From contig NZ_CP041730.1 in NCBI RefSeq assembly GCF_007431345.1, forward strand, positions 2,976,001-3,040,000: a stretch of 64,000 bases of DNA, in the 5' to 3' direction. A program made the position numbers and the translations under genes. Every line of letters starts with the position of its first letter. Position 1 is the first letter of the stretch. Positions 26,301 through 34,334 of this stretch are shown here, one piece after another. The notes under the pieces are model-generated. The model searched no databases. It was given only the letters and a program-made list of their open reading frames with translations, and was not told the origin of the DNA. The DNA is from Chitinimonas arctica (lineage in GTDB: Bacteria > Pseudomonadota > Gammaproteobacteria > Burkholderiales > Chitinimonadaceae).

Positions 26301-27138
26301 AGACGCGGAAGTGATCCCGGTGATCCGCAACCCCAAGCTGGCGGCGGAGGATTCGGAAGCGGTGTTCTACTTCCCCGGCTGCGGCTCGGAGCGGCTGTTC
26401 TCGCAGGTTGGTCTGGCCACCCAGGCCATGCTCTGGCATGTCGGCGCCACCACGGTACTGCCGCCCGGCTATCTGTGCTGCGGCTATCCGCAGACCTCGT
26501 CCGGCTTCGCCGACAAGGGCGAGCAGATCACCACCGAGAACCGGGTGCTGTTCCATCGCCTGGCCAATACGCTGAACTATCTCGATATCCGTACCGTGAT
26601 CGTCTCCTGCGGCACCTGTATGGATCAGTTGAGCAAGTACCAGTTCGAACAGATCTTCCCCGGTTGCCGGCTGCTGGATATCCACGAGTATCTGCTGGAG
26701 AAGAATGTCCGGCTGGCCGGCGTCGAGGGCACGCGCTATATGTACCACGACCCCTGCCATACGCCGATCAAGACCATGTCGCCGATCAAGCTGGCGAATG
26801 AGCTGATGGGCGGTGACGTCGCCCTGAACGAGCGCTGCTGCGGCGAGAGCGGCACCCTGGCGGCTACCCGGCCGGATATTTCCACCCAGGTCCGCTTCCG
26901 CAAGGAAGAGGAAATGCGCAAGGGCGCCGACCAGCTGCGCGCCGGCAGCAACGACAAGGTCAAGATCCTGACCTCGTGCCCGTCCTGCCTGCAAGGGCTC
27001 AGCCGCTACGACGACGATGCCGGCACCAGCGCCGACTACATCGTGGTGGAGATCGCCAAGCATGTACTGGGTGAAAACTGGTTGCCGAACTATGTCGAAA
27101 CGGCACGCAATGGCGGCATCGAGCGGGTCCTGCTGTAA
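23308..27138 (+). CDS. Very long FAD-linked oxidoreductase with Fe-S and CCG domains (DUF3683 family)
   Basis: The protein is 1276 aa. The N-terminal 130 residues match the DUF3683 type. An FAD-binding domain of the VAO/GlcD type follows (PRGGGTGYTGGAVPL near residue 195), then an FAD-oxidase C-terminal domain with HMHAGDGNVHTNLP and GEHGIG. Two [4Fe-4S] motifs, CLRCGKCKPVC (about residue 812) and CTVCHKCLNPCP (about 875), precede two cysteine-rich CCG regions (around 1060 and 1178, CCGESGT). This is a GlcD-GlcF-like fusion. Relatives such as Dld-II and YdiJ oxidise D-2-hydroxyacids; the substrate here is inferred to be D-lactate or D-2-hydroxyglutarate. It is probably bound to the cytoplasmic face of the inner membrane. 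Confidence 0.9.
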   Translation: MADAPRLREIPYNYTSFSDREIVMRLLGADSWQVLDTLRGERRTGRSARMLFEVLGDIWVVQRNPYLQDDLLENPKRLTALTEAMRHRLREIETRRGENGQVNELLARARAAIDAFARSFPETAELRRKVMRRMSAFTRKDNICFDGLARVSHVTDATDWRVEYPFVVLNPDSEEEMAALVKACIELDLTIIPRGGGTGYTGGAVPLTPMSAVINTEKLDRHGGVEYIELPGVEGKVATINCGAGVVTKRVMEAAEAAGLVFAVDPTSAEASCIGGNVAMNAGGKKAVLWGTALDNLASWKMVDPDGNWLFVERINHNRGKIHDVEVATFRLRRFQPDGRTLIGEETLNVPGPQFRKVGLGKDVTDKFLAGLPGVQKEGCDGIITSARFILHRLPAHSRTVCLEFFGTVAQATPAIVEIKNYLDAHPKAILAGLEHLDWRYVRAVGYATKAKSKGRPKMVLLADIVSDDENAVGEASSHVVRLANARHGEGFIAVTAEARKKFWLDRSKTAAIARHTNAFKINEDVVIPLPRLGDYSDGIERINIELSIQNKLQLLERLDTFFTAGRLMVDAGDTAVSHEELIGERRAAALQAVRAVQTRWAWLLEHLNDAFEQYPAQFPNAPLEPATDIDPPQSVFHAMRDFALRVSWKRELLVELDALFSGEADAPIRAAVRAIHQKTLKGRVFVALHMHAGDGNVHTNLPVNSDDYAMLQTAHRAVARIMALARGLNGVISGEHGIGITKLEFLHDDEIRPFIEYKQRIDPQGRFNRGKLLPGADLRNAYTPSFGLLGAESLILEQSDLGAITESIKDCLRCGKCKPVCATHVPRANLLYSPRNKILGVGLLTEAFLYEEQTRRGVSLKHFEELGDVADHCTVCHKCLNPCPVKIDFGDVTVAMRNFLRKTGHKKFNPGTAAAMAFLTVKDPATIKTLRAGMMGVGYKLQRMGNRVLNVAAKAQTAAPPATVGKPAMRTQVIHFINKKMPGNLPKKTARALLDVEDAEVIPVIRNPKLAAEDSEAVFYFPGCGSERLFSQVGLATQAMLWHVGATTVLPPGYLCCGYPQTSSGFADKGEQITTENRVLFHRLANTLNYLDIRTVIVSCGTCMDQLSKYQFEQIFPGCRLLDIHEYLLEKNVRLAGVEGTRYMYHDPCHTPIKTMSPIKLANELMGGDVALNERCCGESGTLAATRPDISTQVRFRKEEEMRKGADQLRAGSNDKVKILTSCPSCLQGLSRYDDDAGTSADYIVVEIAKHVLGENWLPNYVETARNGGIERVLL

Positions 27139-27219
27139 GGGCGGCGGCATGACGCGCTGACCCTCGCCCTCGGGACGAATTGGCTGTTTCACGGTCTTTC
27201 AAGTTAAGCTCCCGTCCAA

Positions 27220-27243
27220 GCGGCGCCACAGGTGTGGCGCCGC
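27220..27243. repeat. Perfect inverted repeat just upstream of ubiB
   Basis: The arms GCGGCGCCACA (27220-27230) and TGTGGCGCCGC (27233-27243) are separated by only two bases, 20 bases before the ubiB ATG. There is no T-run, so a classical terminator is unlikely; an operator or a 5'-leader hairpin is possible. Confidence 0.6.
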
Positions 27244-27263
27244 ATCTCCTTGGCCTTCCGTAC

Positions 27264-28790
27264 ATGTTCCTGCTGCGTCTCCTTAAAATCATCCGCATCG
27301 TGTTCGCCTACGGGCTGGACGAATTCATCCTGGGACACGAGCGGGTACGCGGCCTGGAAACCCTGGTGCGGACCGTGCTGTTCTGGCGCCGCTTCAGCGA
27401 CAGCCGGGCGGTGCGGCTACGCCTGGCGCTGGAAAAGCTCGGCCCCATCTTCGTCAAGTTCGGCCAGGTCCTGTCTACCCGGCGCGATTTGTTGCCGGCC
27501 GACCTGGCCGACGAGCTGGCGCATTTGCAGGACCGGGTGAAGCCCTTTCCTTCGCAGCTGTCCGAGCAGGTAATCGAAGCGGCGCTGGGCCGCCCGCTCG
27601 CGCAGTTGTTCAAGCGTTTCGACAGTGTGCCGGTGGCCTCGGCCTCGGTGGCCCAGGTGCACTATGCCGAACTGCCCAATGGCCGCCGCGTGGCGGTCAA
27701 GGTTCTGCGCCCCAATATCCTGGCGGTGATCGAGCAGGACCTCGCCTTGCTCAAGGTGATCGCCTGGCTGGTGGAAAAGCTGTTTTCCGACGGCAAGCGC
27801 CTGAAACCGCGCGAGGTGGTGGCCGAATTCGACCGCTATCTGCACGACGAACTGGACCTGCAGCGCGAAGCCGCCAATGCCAGCCAGCTGCGGCGTAATT
27901 TCCACGGCAGCGACAAGCTGATCGTGCCCGAAGTGTTCTGGGACCTGACCTCGCGCAATGTCATGGTGATGGAATGGATGGACGGCATACCCATCTCGCG
28001 CATCGAACAGATGCGGGCAGCCGGCATCGATCTGAAGAAGCTGGCGGTCTACGGGGTGGAAATCTTCTTTACCCAGGTGTTCCGCGACGGTTTTTTTCAC
28101 GCCGATATGCATCCGGGCAATATCTTCGTGGCGCCCGACAACCGCTATATCGCACTGGACTTCGGCATTGTCGGCAGCTTGTCCGACTTCGATAAGCGTT
28201 ATCTGGCCATCAATTTCCTGGCTTTTTTCCAGCGCGACTACAAACGGGTGGCAACCGCCCATATCGAATCGGGCTGGGTGCCGAAGGGCACGCGGGCGGA
28301 GGAACTGGAGGCCGCCATCCGCACCGTCTGCGAACCCATCTTCGATAAGCCCTTGGCCGAGATTTCGCTGGGGCAGGTGCTATTGCGCCTGTTCGAAACC
28401 TCGCGCCGCTTCCAGGTAGAAATCCAGCCGCAACTGGCCCTGTTGCAAAAAACCCTCTTGAATATCGAGGGGCTGGGCCGCGAACTGGATCCGCAGCTGG
28501 ACCTATGGGCGACCGCGCAACCTTTTCTGCAGCGCTGGATGAATGAGCAGATAGGCTGGCGCGCCCTGCTGCGGCAGTTGAAGCAGGAAGCACCCTATTG
28601 GGCCGAAACGCTGCCGGCCCTTCCCCGTGCCATCGCCAACCTTGCCGACCCGCAACGACAGGCTAAGCTGGTTGAAGCGACTGAGCATCTGCTCGAAAGC
28701 CAGCGGCAGCGCAATGAATGGTTGGCAACCATCGCCGGATTGCTGGCGGCGCTGCTGGTCGTGTTGGCGCTGGTACTGCGCGGCGGCTAA
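27264..28790 (+). CDS. ubiB: Ubiquinone biosynthesis kinase-like protein UbiB
   Basis: The protein is 508 aa from the ATG at 27264, aligned with MFLLRLLKIIRIVF. It is an atypical kinase fold: the KFGQVLSTRRDLLP motif near residue 70, an alanine-rich nucleotide loop ASASVAQVH, the lysine in VAVKVL, HADMHPGNI and a DFG triad. Two C-terminal hydrophobic stretches anchor it in the inner membrane. UbiB is needed for coenzyme Q synthesis, probably by mobilising intermediates from the membrane. The open frame upstream includes the inverted repeat and is unlikely to be translated. Confidence 0.95.
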   Translation: MFLLRLLKIIRIVFAYGLDEFILGHERVRGLETLVRTVLFWRRFSDSRAVRLRLALEKLGPIFVKFGQVLSTRRDLLPADLADELAHLQDRVKPFPSQLSEQVIEAALGRPLAQLFKRFDSVPVASASVAQVHYAELPNGRRVAVKVLRPNILAVIEQDLALLKVIAWLVEKLFSDGKRLKPREVVAEFDRYLHDELDLQREAANASQLRRNFHGSDKLIVPEVFWDLTSRNVMVMEWMDGIPISRIEQMRAAGIDLKKLAVYGVEIFFTQVFRDGFFHADMHPGNIFVAPDNRYIALDFGIVGSLSDFDKRYLAINFLAFFQRDYKRVATAHIESGWVPKGTRAEELEAAIRTVCEPIFDKPLAEISLGQVLLRLFETSRRFQVEIQPQLALLQKTLLNIEGLGRELDPQLDLWATAQPFLQRWMNEQIGWRALLRQLKQEAPYWAETLPALPRAIANLADPQRQAKLVEATEHLLESQRQRNEWLATIAGLLAALLVVLALVLRGG

Positions 28791-28877
28791 GCACCGTATC
28801 TGGCCTTGTGCCATCCATGCCGACGCAGGGCCGACGCACGGTTTCGGGCATCCCACCTGCAACGCATGGAGAGTGAC

Positions 28878-30119
28878 ATGCAAAATCTCAAGCCTCTCGC
28901 CTGGGCGGTTCTGCTTGGGCTGTCGGCCAGTCCCCTGGCCGACGATTCAGCCTTCAGCTTTTCCGGATTCGGTACAGTCGGCGTGGTCCGCAGCAACACC
29001 GACGACGCGCAGTACCGCAATAATTTCCGCCAACCCGACGGCGCGGATAAATCGGCCTCCCTGAAGGTCGATTCCAAGCTTGGCTTGCAGCTGAGCGGCA
29101 AACTCTCCCCCGCCTTCTCCCTGACGGCGCAATTGCTGGCCCAGCAGAACGACGAAGACAAGTTCACGCCGGAACTGGAATGGGCATTCGGCAAGTACGC
29201 TGTCACCAGCGATTTATCGCTGCGGCTGGGCCGTATCGGTATGCCGGTCTTCCTGATCTCCGACTTCCGCAACGTGGGTTATGCCAATACCTGGGTGCGT
29301 CCACCGGTGGAGGTCTATGCCCAGGTGCCCCTGGCCACCTTCGATGGCGTGGATTTCGTCTGGAGCAAAGCGATAGGCGACAACACCCTGACCTTGCAGC
29401 CCTATGCCGGCAGTACCAAATTCGACCTGGTCGGCAATCTCAAGGGCAAGGGCAAGCGCCTGATGGGCGTCAATGCCACCTACGAGGTCGGTTCATTGCT
29501 GCTGCGCGCCGGCTATGTCAAAACCCGCTTCTATCTGGAAGGCGCGGACACGGCCCGGCTCTTCGGCGGCATGCGCCAGGTAGGCGCCGTATTGCCGGGC
29601 TGGACGGCGGCCGCGAACGATATGGAAGCCAAGGACAAAGCCGCCAGCTTCGCCGGCATCGGCGCTACCTGGGACGACGGCAAGCTGGTGTTGCAAGGCG
29701 AGTACACGCAACGCCGCACCAAGACCTATGTGGAGGACACCGATGCCTGGTATGGCACGGCCGGCTACCGTTTCGGCAATCTGACGCCCTATATCAGCTA
29801 CGCCACCACCAAGACCAAGCACAACGACGTGGCCGACCGCTTGTTCGCCCCACCGCCGCAAGCCTCCTGTGCCGTGGCGCCGACCCAGCCGATCTGCATC
29901 AAGGGCGCCGCCATGAGCGCCATGTCCGGTGCCGATCAGCACACCACCAGCCTGGGGGTGCGCTGGAACGCCTACAAGAATATCGCCCTGAAAGCCCAGT
30001 TCGACCGCGTCCGCGCCGATGCGGGCAAGGACAATTGGTTCAATACCCCGGTGGGCAAGCCCGGCGTGGCGGGCAAGTCGGTCAATGTCTACAGCCTCGC
30101 GGCTGACTTTATCTTCTGA
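28878..30119 (+). CDS. Outer-membrane porin-like protein
   Basis: The protein is 413 aa from the ATG at 28878, chosen because GGAGAG lies five bases upstream; the ATG at 28866 would overlap that site. The signal peptide ends ASPLA. Alternating polar/apolar strands run throughout, with GFGTVGVV at the start of the mature protein and AADFIF at the C-terminus, ending in Phe as outer-membrane beta-barrels do. The pore specificity is unclear. The next gene, 10 bases downstream, encodes a small phosphate-binding-like periplasmic protein, so the pair may import an anion. Confidence 0.82.
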   Translation: MQNLKPLAWAVLLGLSASPLADDSAFSFSGFGTVGVVRSNTDDAQYRNNFRQPDGADKSASLKVDSKLGLQLSGKLSPAFSLTAQLLAQQNDEDKFTPELEWAFGKYAVTSDLSLRLGRIGMPVFLISDFRNVGYANTWVRPPVEVYAQVPLATFDGVDFVWSKAIGDNTLTLQPYAGSTKFDLVGNLKGKGKRLMGVNATYEVGSLLLRAGYVKTRFYLEGADTARLFGGMRQVGAVLPGWTAAANDMEAKDKAASFAGIGATWDDGKLVLQGEYTQRRTKTYVEDTDAWYGTAGYRFGNLTPYISYATTKTKHNDVADRLFAPPPQASCAVAPTQPICIKGAAMSAMSGADQHTTSLGVRWNAYKNIALKAQFDRVRADAGKDNWFNTPVGKPGVAGKSVNVYSLAADFIF

Positions 30120-30129
30120 GGAGGGCGCC

Positions 30130-30537
30130 ATGAAAGCAGCTTGTTTCGCCCTGATATTGCTGACCGGCGCCGCCCAGGCGGCGGATCTGGCCGTGATCGT
30201 CAATCCCAAGGCCGGTGTGGACACCTTGTCGCCCGAGCAGATCGCCAACCTCTTCCTCGGCAAGGCCACCAGCTTCCCGGGCGGTGCGGCAGCCACGCCG
30301 GTAAACCAGAACGAAGGCGCCTTGCGCGAAGAATTCAGCAACAAGGTCCTGAAAAAAGACGGCAATGGCGTCAAGGCGCACTGGGCCAAGATGCAGTTCA
30401 CCGGCAAGGGCTCGCCTCCGAAGGAAGTGGGCGGGAGCGGCGACGTGAAGAAATTCGTGGCCGGCAATCCCGGAGCCATCGGCTATGTGGAGAAGGGCGC
30501 CGTGGACGGTAGCGTCAAGGTGGTTGGCACTTTCTAG
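30130..30537 (+). CDS. Small PstS-like periplasmic protein
   Basis: The 135 aa protein has a signal peptide (MKAACFALILLTGAAQA). The mature part begins DLAVIVNPKAGVDTLSPEQI and contains LFLGKATSFPGG and AGNPGAIGYVEKG. These are segments of PstS-type phosphate-binding proteins reduced to one lobe, the form usually labelled phosphate ABC transporter substrate-binding-like. Full PstS is over 300 aa, so transport by the classical route is doubtful. GAGGAG lies just upstream, and the gene follows the porin in one operon. Confidence 0.82.
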   Translation: MKAACFALILLTGAAQAADLAVIVNPKAGVDTLSPEQIANLFLGKATSFPGGAAATPVNQNEGALREEFSNKVLKKDGNGVKAHWAKMQFTGKGSPPKEVGGSGDVKKFVAGNPGAIGYVEKGAVDGSVKVVGTF

Positions 30538-30594
30538 GCGTCGTTCGAGGCCATGCGGCAAGGCATGGGATTTGCCTGGTGTTCACCTGCTGAA

Positions 30595-30629
30595 ATTCAA
30601 ACAAGGCGCTTACCGCGCCTTGTTTGAAT
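30595..30629. terminator. Long perfect hairpin after the porin operon
   Basis: ATTCAAACAAGGCGC (30595-30609) pairs perfectly with 30615-30629 around a five-base loop. It lies about 58 bases after the stop codon. No T-run follows, so it is terminator-like rather than a textbook intrinsic terminator. Confidence 0.6.
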
Positions 30630-30737
30630 TCATGTCCCGGGTGCATCGACGCGCTGTAGTGCCACACTATTTCCCTACGCTCGTTCCGTGCATTAATCTC
30701 GGGGTCATACCGCAGTGTCCCGTCGACGAGAGAGAAT

Positions 30738-33497
30738 ATGGCCCTATACGATAACGCTACCGCCAAGGACCTACCGCTGGAGCAGGATCTTGCGCTGCTG
30801 GCCAGCCTGCTGGCGGATACCATCCGCACCGAAACCGGCGACGACACGCTCAAGCAGATCGAAGCGATCCGTGAGCTGGCGGTACGTTTTGTCTGGGAGG
30901 CCGACACCGGCGCGGCCGACGAGCTGGCCGCCACCTTGTCCACCCTGTCGCACGACAACACCGTGGCACTGGCGCGGGCCTTCAGCTATTTTTCCCACCT
31001 ATCCAATATCGCCGAGGACCTGCACCACAATCGGCGCCGCCGCTATCACCGTATCCAGGGCAGCAAGCCGCAGCGCGGCAGCCTGGCCCATTCGCTGGAT
31101 GACCTGGTGGCGCGCGGCGTGCCGGCCGAGGCGATCAAGAACCTGCTGGCCGCAACCTTGATCGCCCCGGTCCTGACCGCCCACCCCACCGAAGTGCAGC
31201 GCAAGACCCAGCTGGACTGCGAGCGGACCATCGCCCGCACTTTGCGTATGCGTGATCGCGAAACGTTGACGCCGGAGGAATTGGAAGAAAACGACGCGGC
31301 CCTCAAGCGGGTGGTGCTGACCTTGTGGCAGACCCGGGAGATACGCGCGTTCAAATTGTCGGTCAAGGACGAGATCGAAAATGGCTTGTCCTATTTCCGT
31401 ACGACCTTTCTCAAACAGCTGCCACGGATTTATATCGAGCTGGAAGACCGGCTAAGTGCGCTGATGGGCGAGCCGGTGGAGCTGCCGACCTTTATGCACG
31501 TGGGCTGCTGGATAGGCGGCGACCGCGACGGCAATCCCTTTGTCACGCCCGATGTCACTTTGCACGCCATTGCCCGCCAGGCTGCGGTGGCTTTCGACTT
31601 CTATTTCGAGGAAGCCACCAAGCTGGAGGGGGAGCTCAGCCTGTCCTCACGGCTGGTGCAGGTTTCGGACGCCGTGCTGCGGATTGCCGCCGGCGCGCCC
31701 GACCAGCCCGCCAGCCGCGCGGAAGAGCCTTATCGCATGGCGATGGCGGCGATCCGCCAACGTATTCTGGCCACCGCCCATTTGCTGGGTAAATTCCGCG
31801 GCGGCATCCTGCCCTTCGCCGGTGCCGAGGCCTACCCGAATGCCGCCATGCTGGTGGACGAACTGCGCGCCATCGCCACCTCGCTGGCCGGACATGGCTC
31901 CGCCATCCTGGCCAGCGGCCGCTTGCGGCGGCTGATCCGGGCGGTGGAAGTATTCGGATTCCACCTGGCGCCGCTCGATATGCGCCAGCACAGCGGCGTG
32001 CATGAACAAGTCGTCGCCGAGCTGCTGGCAAAGGCCGGGCTGGAGGATTATCTGGCCTTGGACGAAGCCGGGCGGCAGCAGGTACTGCTGCGCGAGCTGG
32101 CCAGCGCGCGCCTGCTCTTCACGCCCTATGTCGAATATAGCGAGGAGACGGCCAAGGAACTGGCCATCACCCGCACCGCCGCCGAAGTACATGCCAAGTA
32201 CGGCGCGGCAGCCTTGCCCAACTACATCATCTCGAACGCGCAGAGTGTTTCCGATCTGCTGGAAGTGGCCATCTTGATGAAAGAGGTAGGCCTGTTGTCC
32301 TTGGCGCACGCACCCCGCTCGGCCATCAATATCATTCCGCTGTTTGAAACCATCCCCGATCTGCGCGGCTGCGCCGATATCGTGCGCGAGCTATTCGCCC
32401 TGCCGCAGTGGATGCAACTGGTCGGGGTAAGGGCCGGCGTGCAGGAAATCATGCTGGGCTATTCCGACAGCAATAAGGACGGCGGCTATCTCACCAGCAA
32501 CTGGGAGCTGTACAAGGCCGAAGTCAAACTGGTCGAGGTTTTCAAAGCGGCCAATGTCCAGATGCGGTTGTTCCACGGCCGCGGCGGATCGGTGGGACGA
32601 GGCGGCGGCCCAAGCTTCGACGCCATCCTGGCGCAGCCGGCCGGCTCGGTGGACGGACAGATCCGCATTACCGAGCAAGGCGAGATCATTGCCGCCAAGT
32701 ATTCCGACGCGGAAGTGGGCCGGCGTAATCTGGAGACCCTGTTGGCCGCCACGCTCAGCGCCAGCTTCCCGCCGCAACAGGCCATGGATGCCGATTCGGC
32801 CGAACGGCTGGCGCTGATGGAGAAACTCTCCGGGCTGGCCTACCGCGAGTTCCGCCAACTGGTCTACGAAACACCGGATTTCCTCGTCTACTTCCACGAG
32901 GCCACCCCCATCTCGGAAATCGCCAAGCTGAATATCGGCAGCCGGCCGTCCAAGCGCAAGGCCACCGGCAGCATCGCCGATCTGCGCGCCATCCCCTGGG
33001 TATTCTCCTGGGCGCAAAGCCGCTTGATGCTGCCCGGCTGGTATGGCTTCGGCACCGCGATCGCCAACTATCGGCAGGAACACGGCGAAGAGGCGATCGA
33101 AACGCTGGCCGCGCTCTACCGGGATTGGCCTTTCTTCCGCGCCACCATCAGCAATATGGAGATGGTGCTGGCCAAGAGCGATATCCAGATCGCCAGCCGC
33201 TATGCCGCCCTGGTCAAGGATGCCGAGGTCGGCCAGCGCATCTTCGGCCGTATCAAGGCGGAATGGCGCCGCTCGGTCGATGCCGTGCTGGCCATCACCG
33301 GCCATATGGGCTTGCTGGGCGACAATCCACTGCTGGCCCGCAGCCTGAAAAACCGCCTGCCTTATCTCGACCCGCTCAATCACTTGCAGGTGGACCTGAT
33401 CAAACGCTTCCGCGAGGGAGACGAGAGCGAGGACGTGCTGTATGCCATCCATCTCACCATCAACGGGATCGCTGCCGGTTTGCGCAACAGTGGCTAG
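30738..33497 (+). CDS. ppc: Phosphoenolpyruvate carboxylase
   Basis: It carboxylates PEP with bicarbonate to oxaloacetate, refilling the TCA cycle. The 919 aa length is normal. The catalytic histidine lies in VLTAHPTEVQRKTQ near residue 152, the Arg/Asp loop is GGDRDGNPFVTP, and the mobile loop is FHGRGGSVGRGGGP. The C-terminus ends GLRNSG instead of the usual RNTG, a conservative change at the site that closes on the inhibitor pocket. The downstream hypothetical gene starts inside its last codons. Confidence 0.98.
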   Translation: MALYDNATAKDLPLEQDLALLASLLADTIRTETGDDTLKQIEAIRELAVRFVWEADTGAADELAATLSTLSHDNTVALARAFSYFSHLSNIAEDLHHNRRRRYHRIQGSKPQRGSLAHSLDDLVARGVPAEAIKNLLAATLIAPVLTAHPTEVQRKTQLDCERTIARTLRMRDRETLTPEELEENDAALKRVVLTLWQTREIRAFKLSVKDEIENGLSYFRTTFLKQLPRIYIELEDRLSALMGEPVELPTFMHVGCWIGGDRDGNPFVTPDVTLHAIARQAAVAFDFYFEEATKLEGELSLSSRLVQVSDAVLRIAAGAPDQPASRAEEPYRMAMAAIRQRILATAHLLGKFRGGILPFAGAEAYPNAAMLVDELRAIATSLAGHGSAILASGRLRRLIRAVEVFGFHLAPLDMRQHSGVHEQVVAELLAKAGLEDYLALDEAGRQQVLLRELASARLLFTPYVEYSEETAKELAITRTAAEVHAKYGAAALPNYIISNAQSVSDLLEVAILMKEVGLLSLAHAPRSAINIIPLFETIPDLRGCADIVRELFALPQWMQLVGVRAGVQEIMLGYSDSNKDGGYLTSNWELYKAEVKLVEVFKAANVQMRLFHGRGGSVGRGGGPSFDAILAQPAGSVDGQIRITEQGEIIAAKYSDAEVGRRNLETLLAATLSASFPPQQAMDADSAERLALMEKLSGLAYREFRQLVYETPDFLVYFHEATPISEIAKLNIGSRPSKRKATGSIADLRAIPWVFSWAQSRLMLPGWYGFGTAIANYRQEHGEEAIETLAALYRDWPFFRATISNMEMVLAKSDIQIASRYAALVKDAEVGQRIFGRIKAEWRRSVDAVLAITGHMGLLGDNPLLARSLKNRLPYLDPLNHLQVDLIKRFREGDESEDVLYAIHLTINGIAAGLRNSG

Positions 33498-33996
33498 GGG
33501 CCAGGCACGCGCGCATCGCGCACTGCTATCGGCCGTGCTGGCGATGTACTCCAGCGTAGCCTTCGCCTTGCCGACCGATTTCAGCGACAAGCTGGAGGCG
33601 GCCTTGTTGTGCCGCTCGGAGTGGAGCACGTCCTTCTGGAACGACTACTTCAACACGCACTTGCAAACCAGCCTGCGCGATTGGGGCGAAGCGCGCTGGT
33701 GGAACTCGCAGGGGGCGCAACTGGGCGGCGCGGTTACCCTGGAAGTCTTCGCCAACCTGGACGAAAGTCGGGCGCTGATGGTGGGAGCGCTGATTCCGCA
33801 GCCGGTGGAATCGGTGCGGCAGACGCTGGAGCAGAATCTCAAGCTGAGTTTCCGGCCGGTCCAGACGCCGACCGGCCTGCGTTACGTCAGCGATACGCTA
33901 TCGGTGCTGGTGGAGACCACCAACCAGCAGACCAAATGGTATTGCGCCAAGTGGAGCTTGGGGAATCGCGAGCGGGTGAAGCCGTTGGCGCCTTAG
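33490..33996 (+). CDS. Secreted hypothetical protein coupled to ppc
   Basis: The GTG at 33490 overlaps the last codons of ppc and gives an Arg-containing N-terminus followed by a signal-like segment ALLSAVLAMYSSVAFA; an ATG at 33442 would bury it. The mature part is about 140 residues with two cysteines (LLCRSE and WYCAKW), possibly forming a disulfide. No family recognised. The overlap implies translational coupling, although a periplasmic protein has no clear link to PEP carboxylase. Confidence 0.6.
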   Translation: MARGQARAHRALLSAVLAMYSSVAFALPTDFSDKLEAALLCRSEWSTSFWNDYFNTHLQTSLRDWGEARWWNSQGAQLGGAVTLEVFANLDESRALMVGALIPQPVESVRQTLEQNLKLSFRPVQTPTGLRYVSDTLSVLVETTNQQTKWYCAKWSLGNRERVKPLAP

Positions 33997-34334
33997 CGTG
34001 TCCTTAGCGATAGCGGCGGTAGTTGGAGCGTGTTCCATTTGTTCGTTGAATTCATATAAATGACGAAGAAAAGGAACACTCCGTCTCAATGAGGCCGCAG
34101 TTGTCTTCACGCATGCTTCCAAGCCGCTGCCGCGTTAGTCCGCGTGAATTGCCTTGATTCATCGCTCCCCCGGCGCGACCGTTCGTAAATTTCTTAACAA
34201 AGCGCTAAACATTTCTCCCGCTCATCCGGACCCATGGTTGTAGTGCGGCCGAACCGATCTATTTTGGTCGGCGGCTTCACCCGGCATTTCTTAACATGGA
34301 TACGGATGCTCCGCGCTCCGGGAGATTTACCAGC
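33997..34334. other. Intergenic region before the RHS gene
   Basis: No gene seen in 338 bases. It contains an imperfect inverted repeat (GGAGCGTGTTCC near 34026, GGAACACTCC near 34072) around an A/T-rich loop, and an A/T-rich stretch near 34188-34212 that could hold the RHS promoter. No VgrG, PAAR or chaperone gene precedes the RHS gene. Confidence 0.4.

Noticed and set aside
23173..27192. Two very long minus-strand open frames (623 and 704 codons) opposite the FAD oxidoreductase
   Set aside because: Their translations are low-complexity His/Gln/Gly/Arg-rich sequence without motifs, the usual antisense shadow of a high-GC gene. The plus-strand protein has clear domains.
27220..27243. Inverted repeat as terminator of the oxidoreductase gene
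   Set aside because: No T-run follows and it lies closer to ubiB than to the upstream stop codon; kept as a repeat of unknown role.
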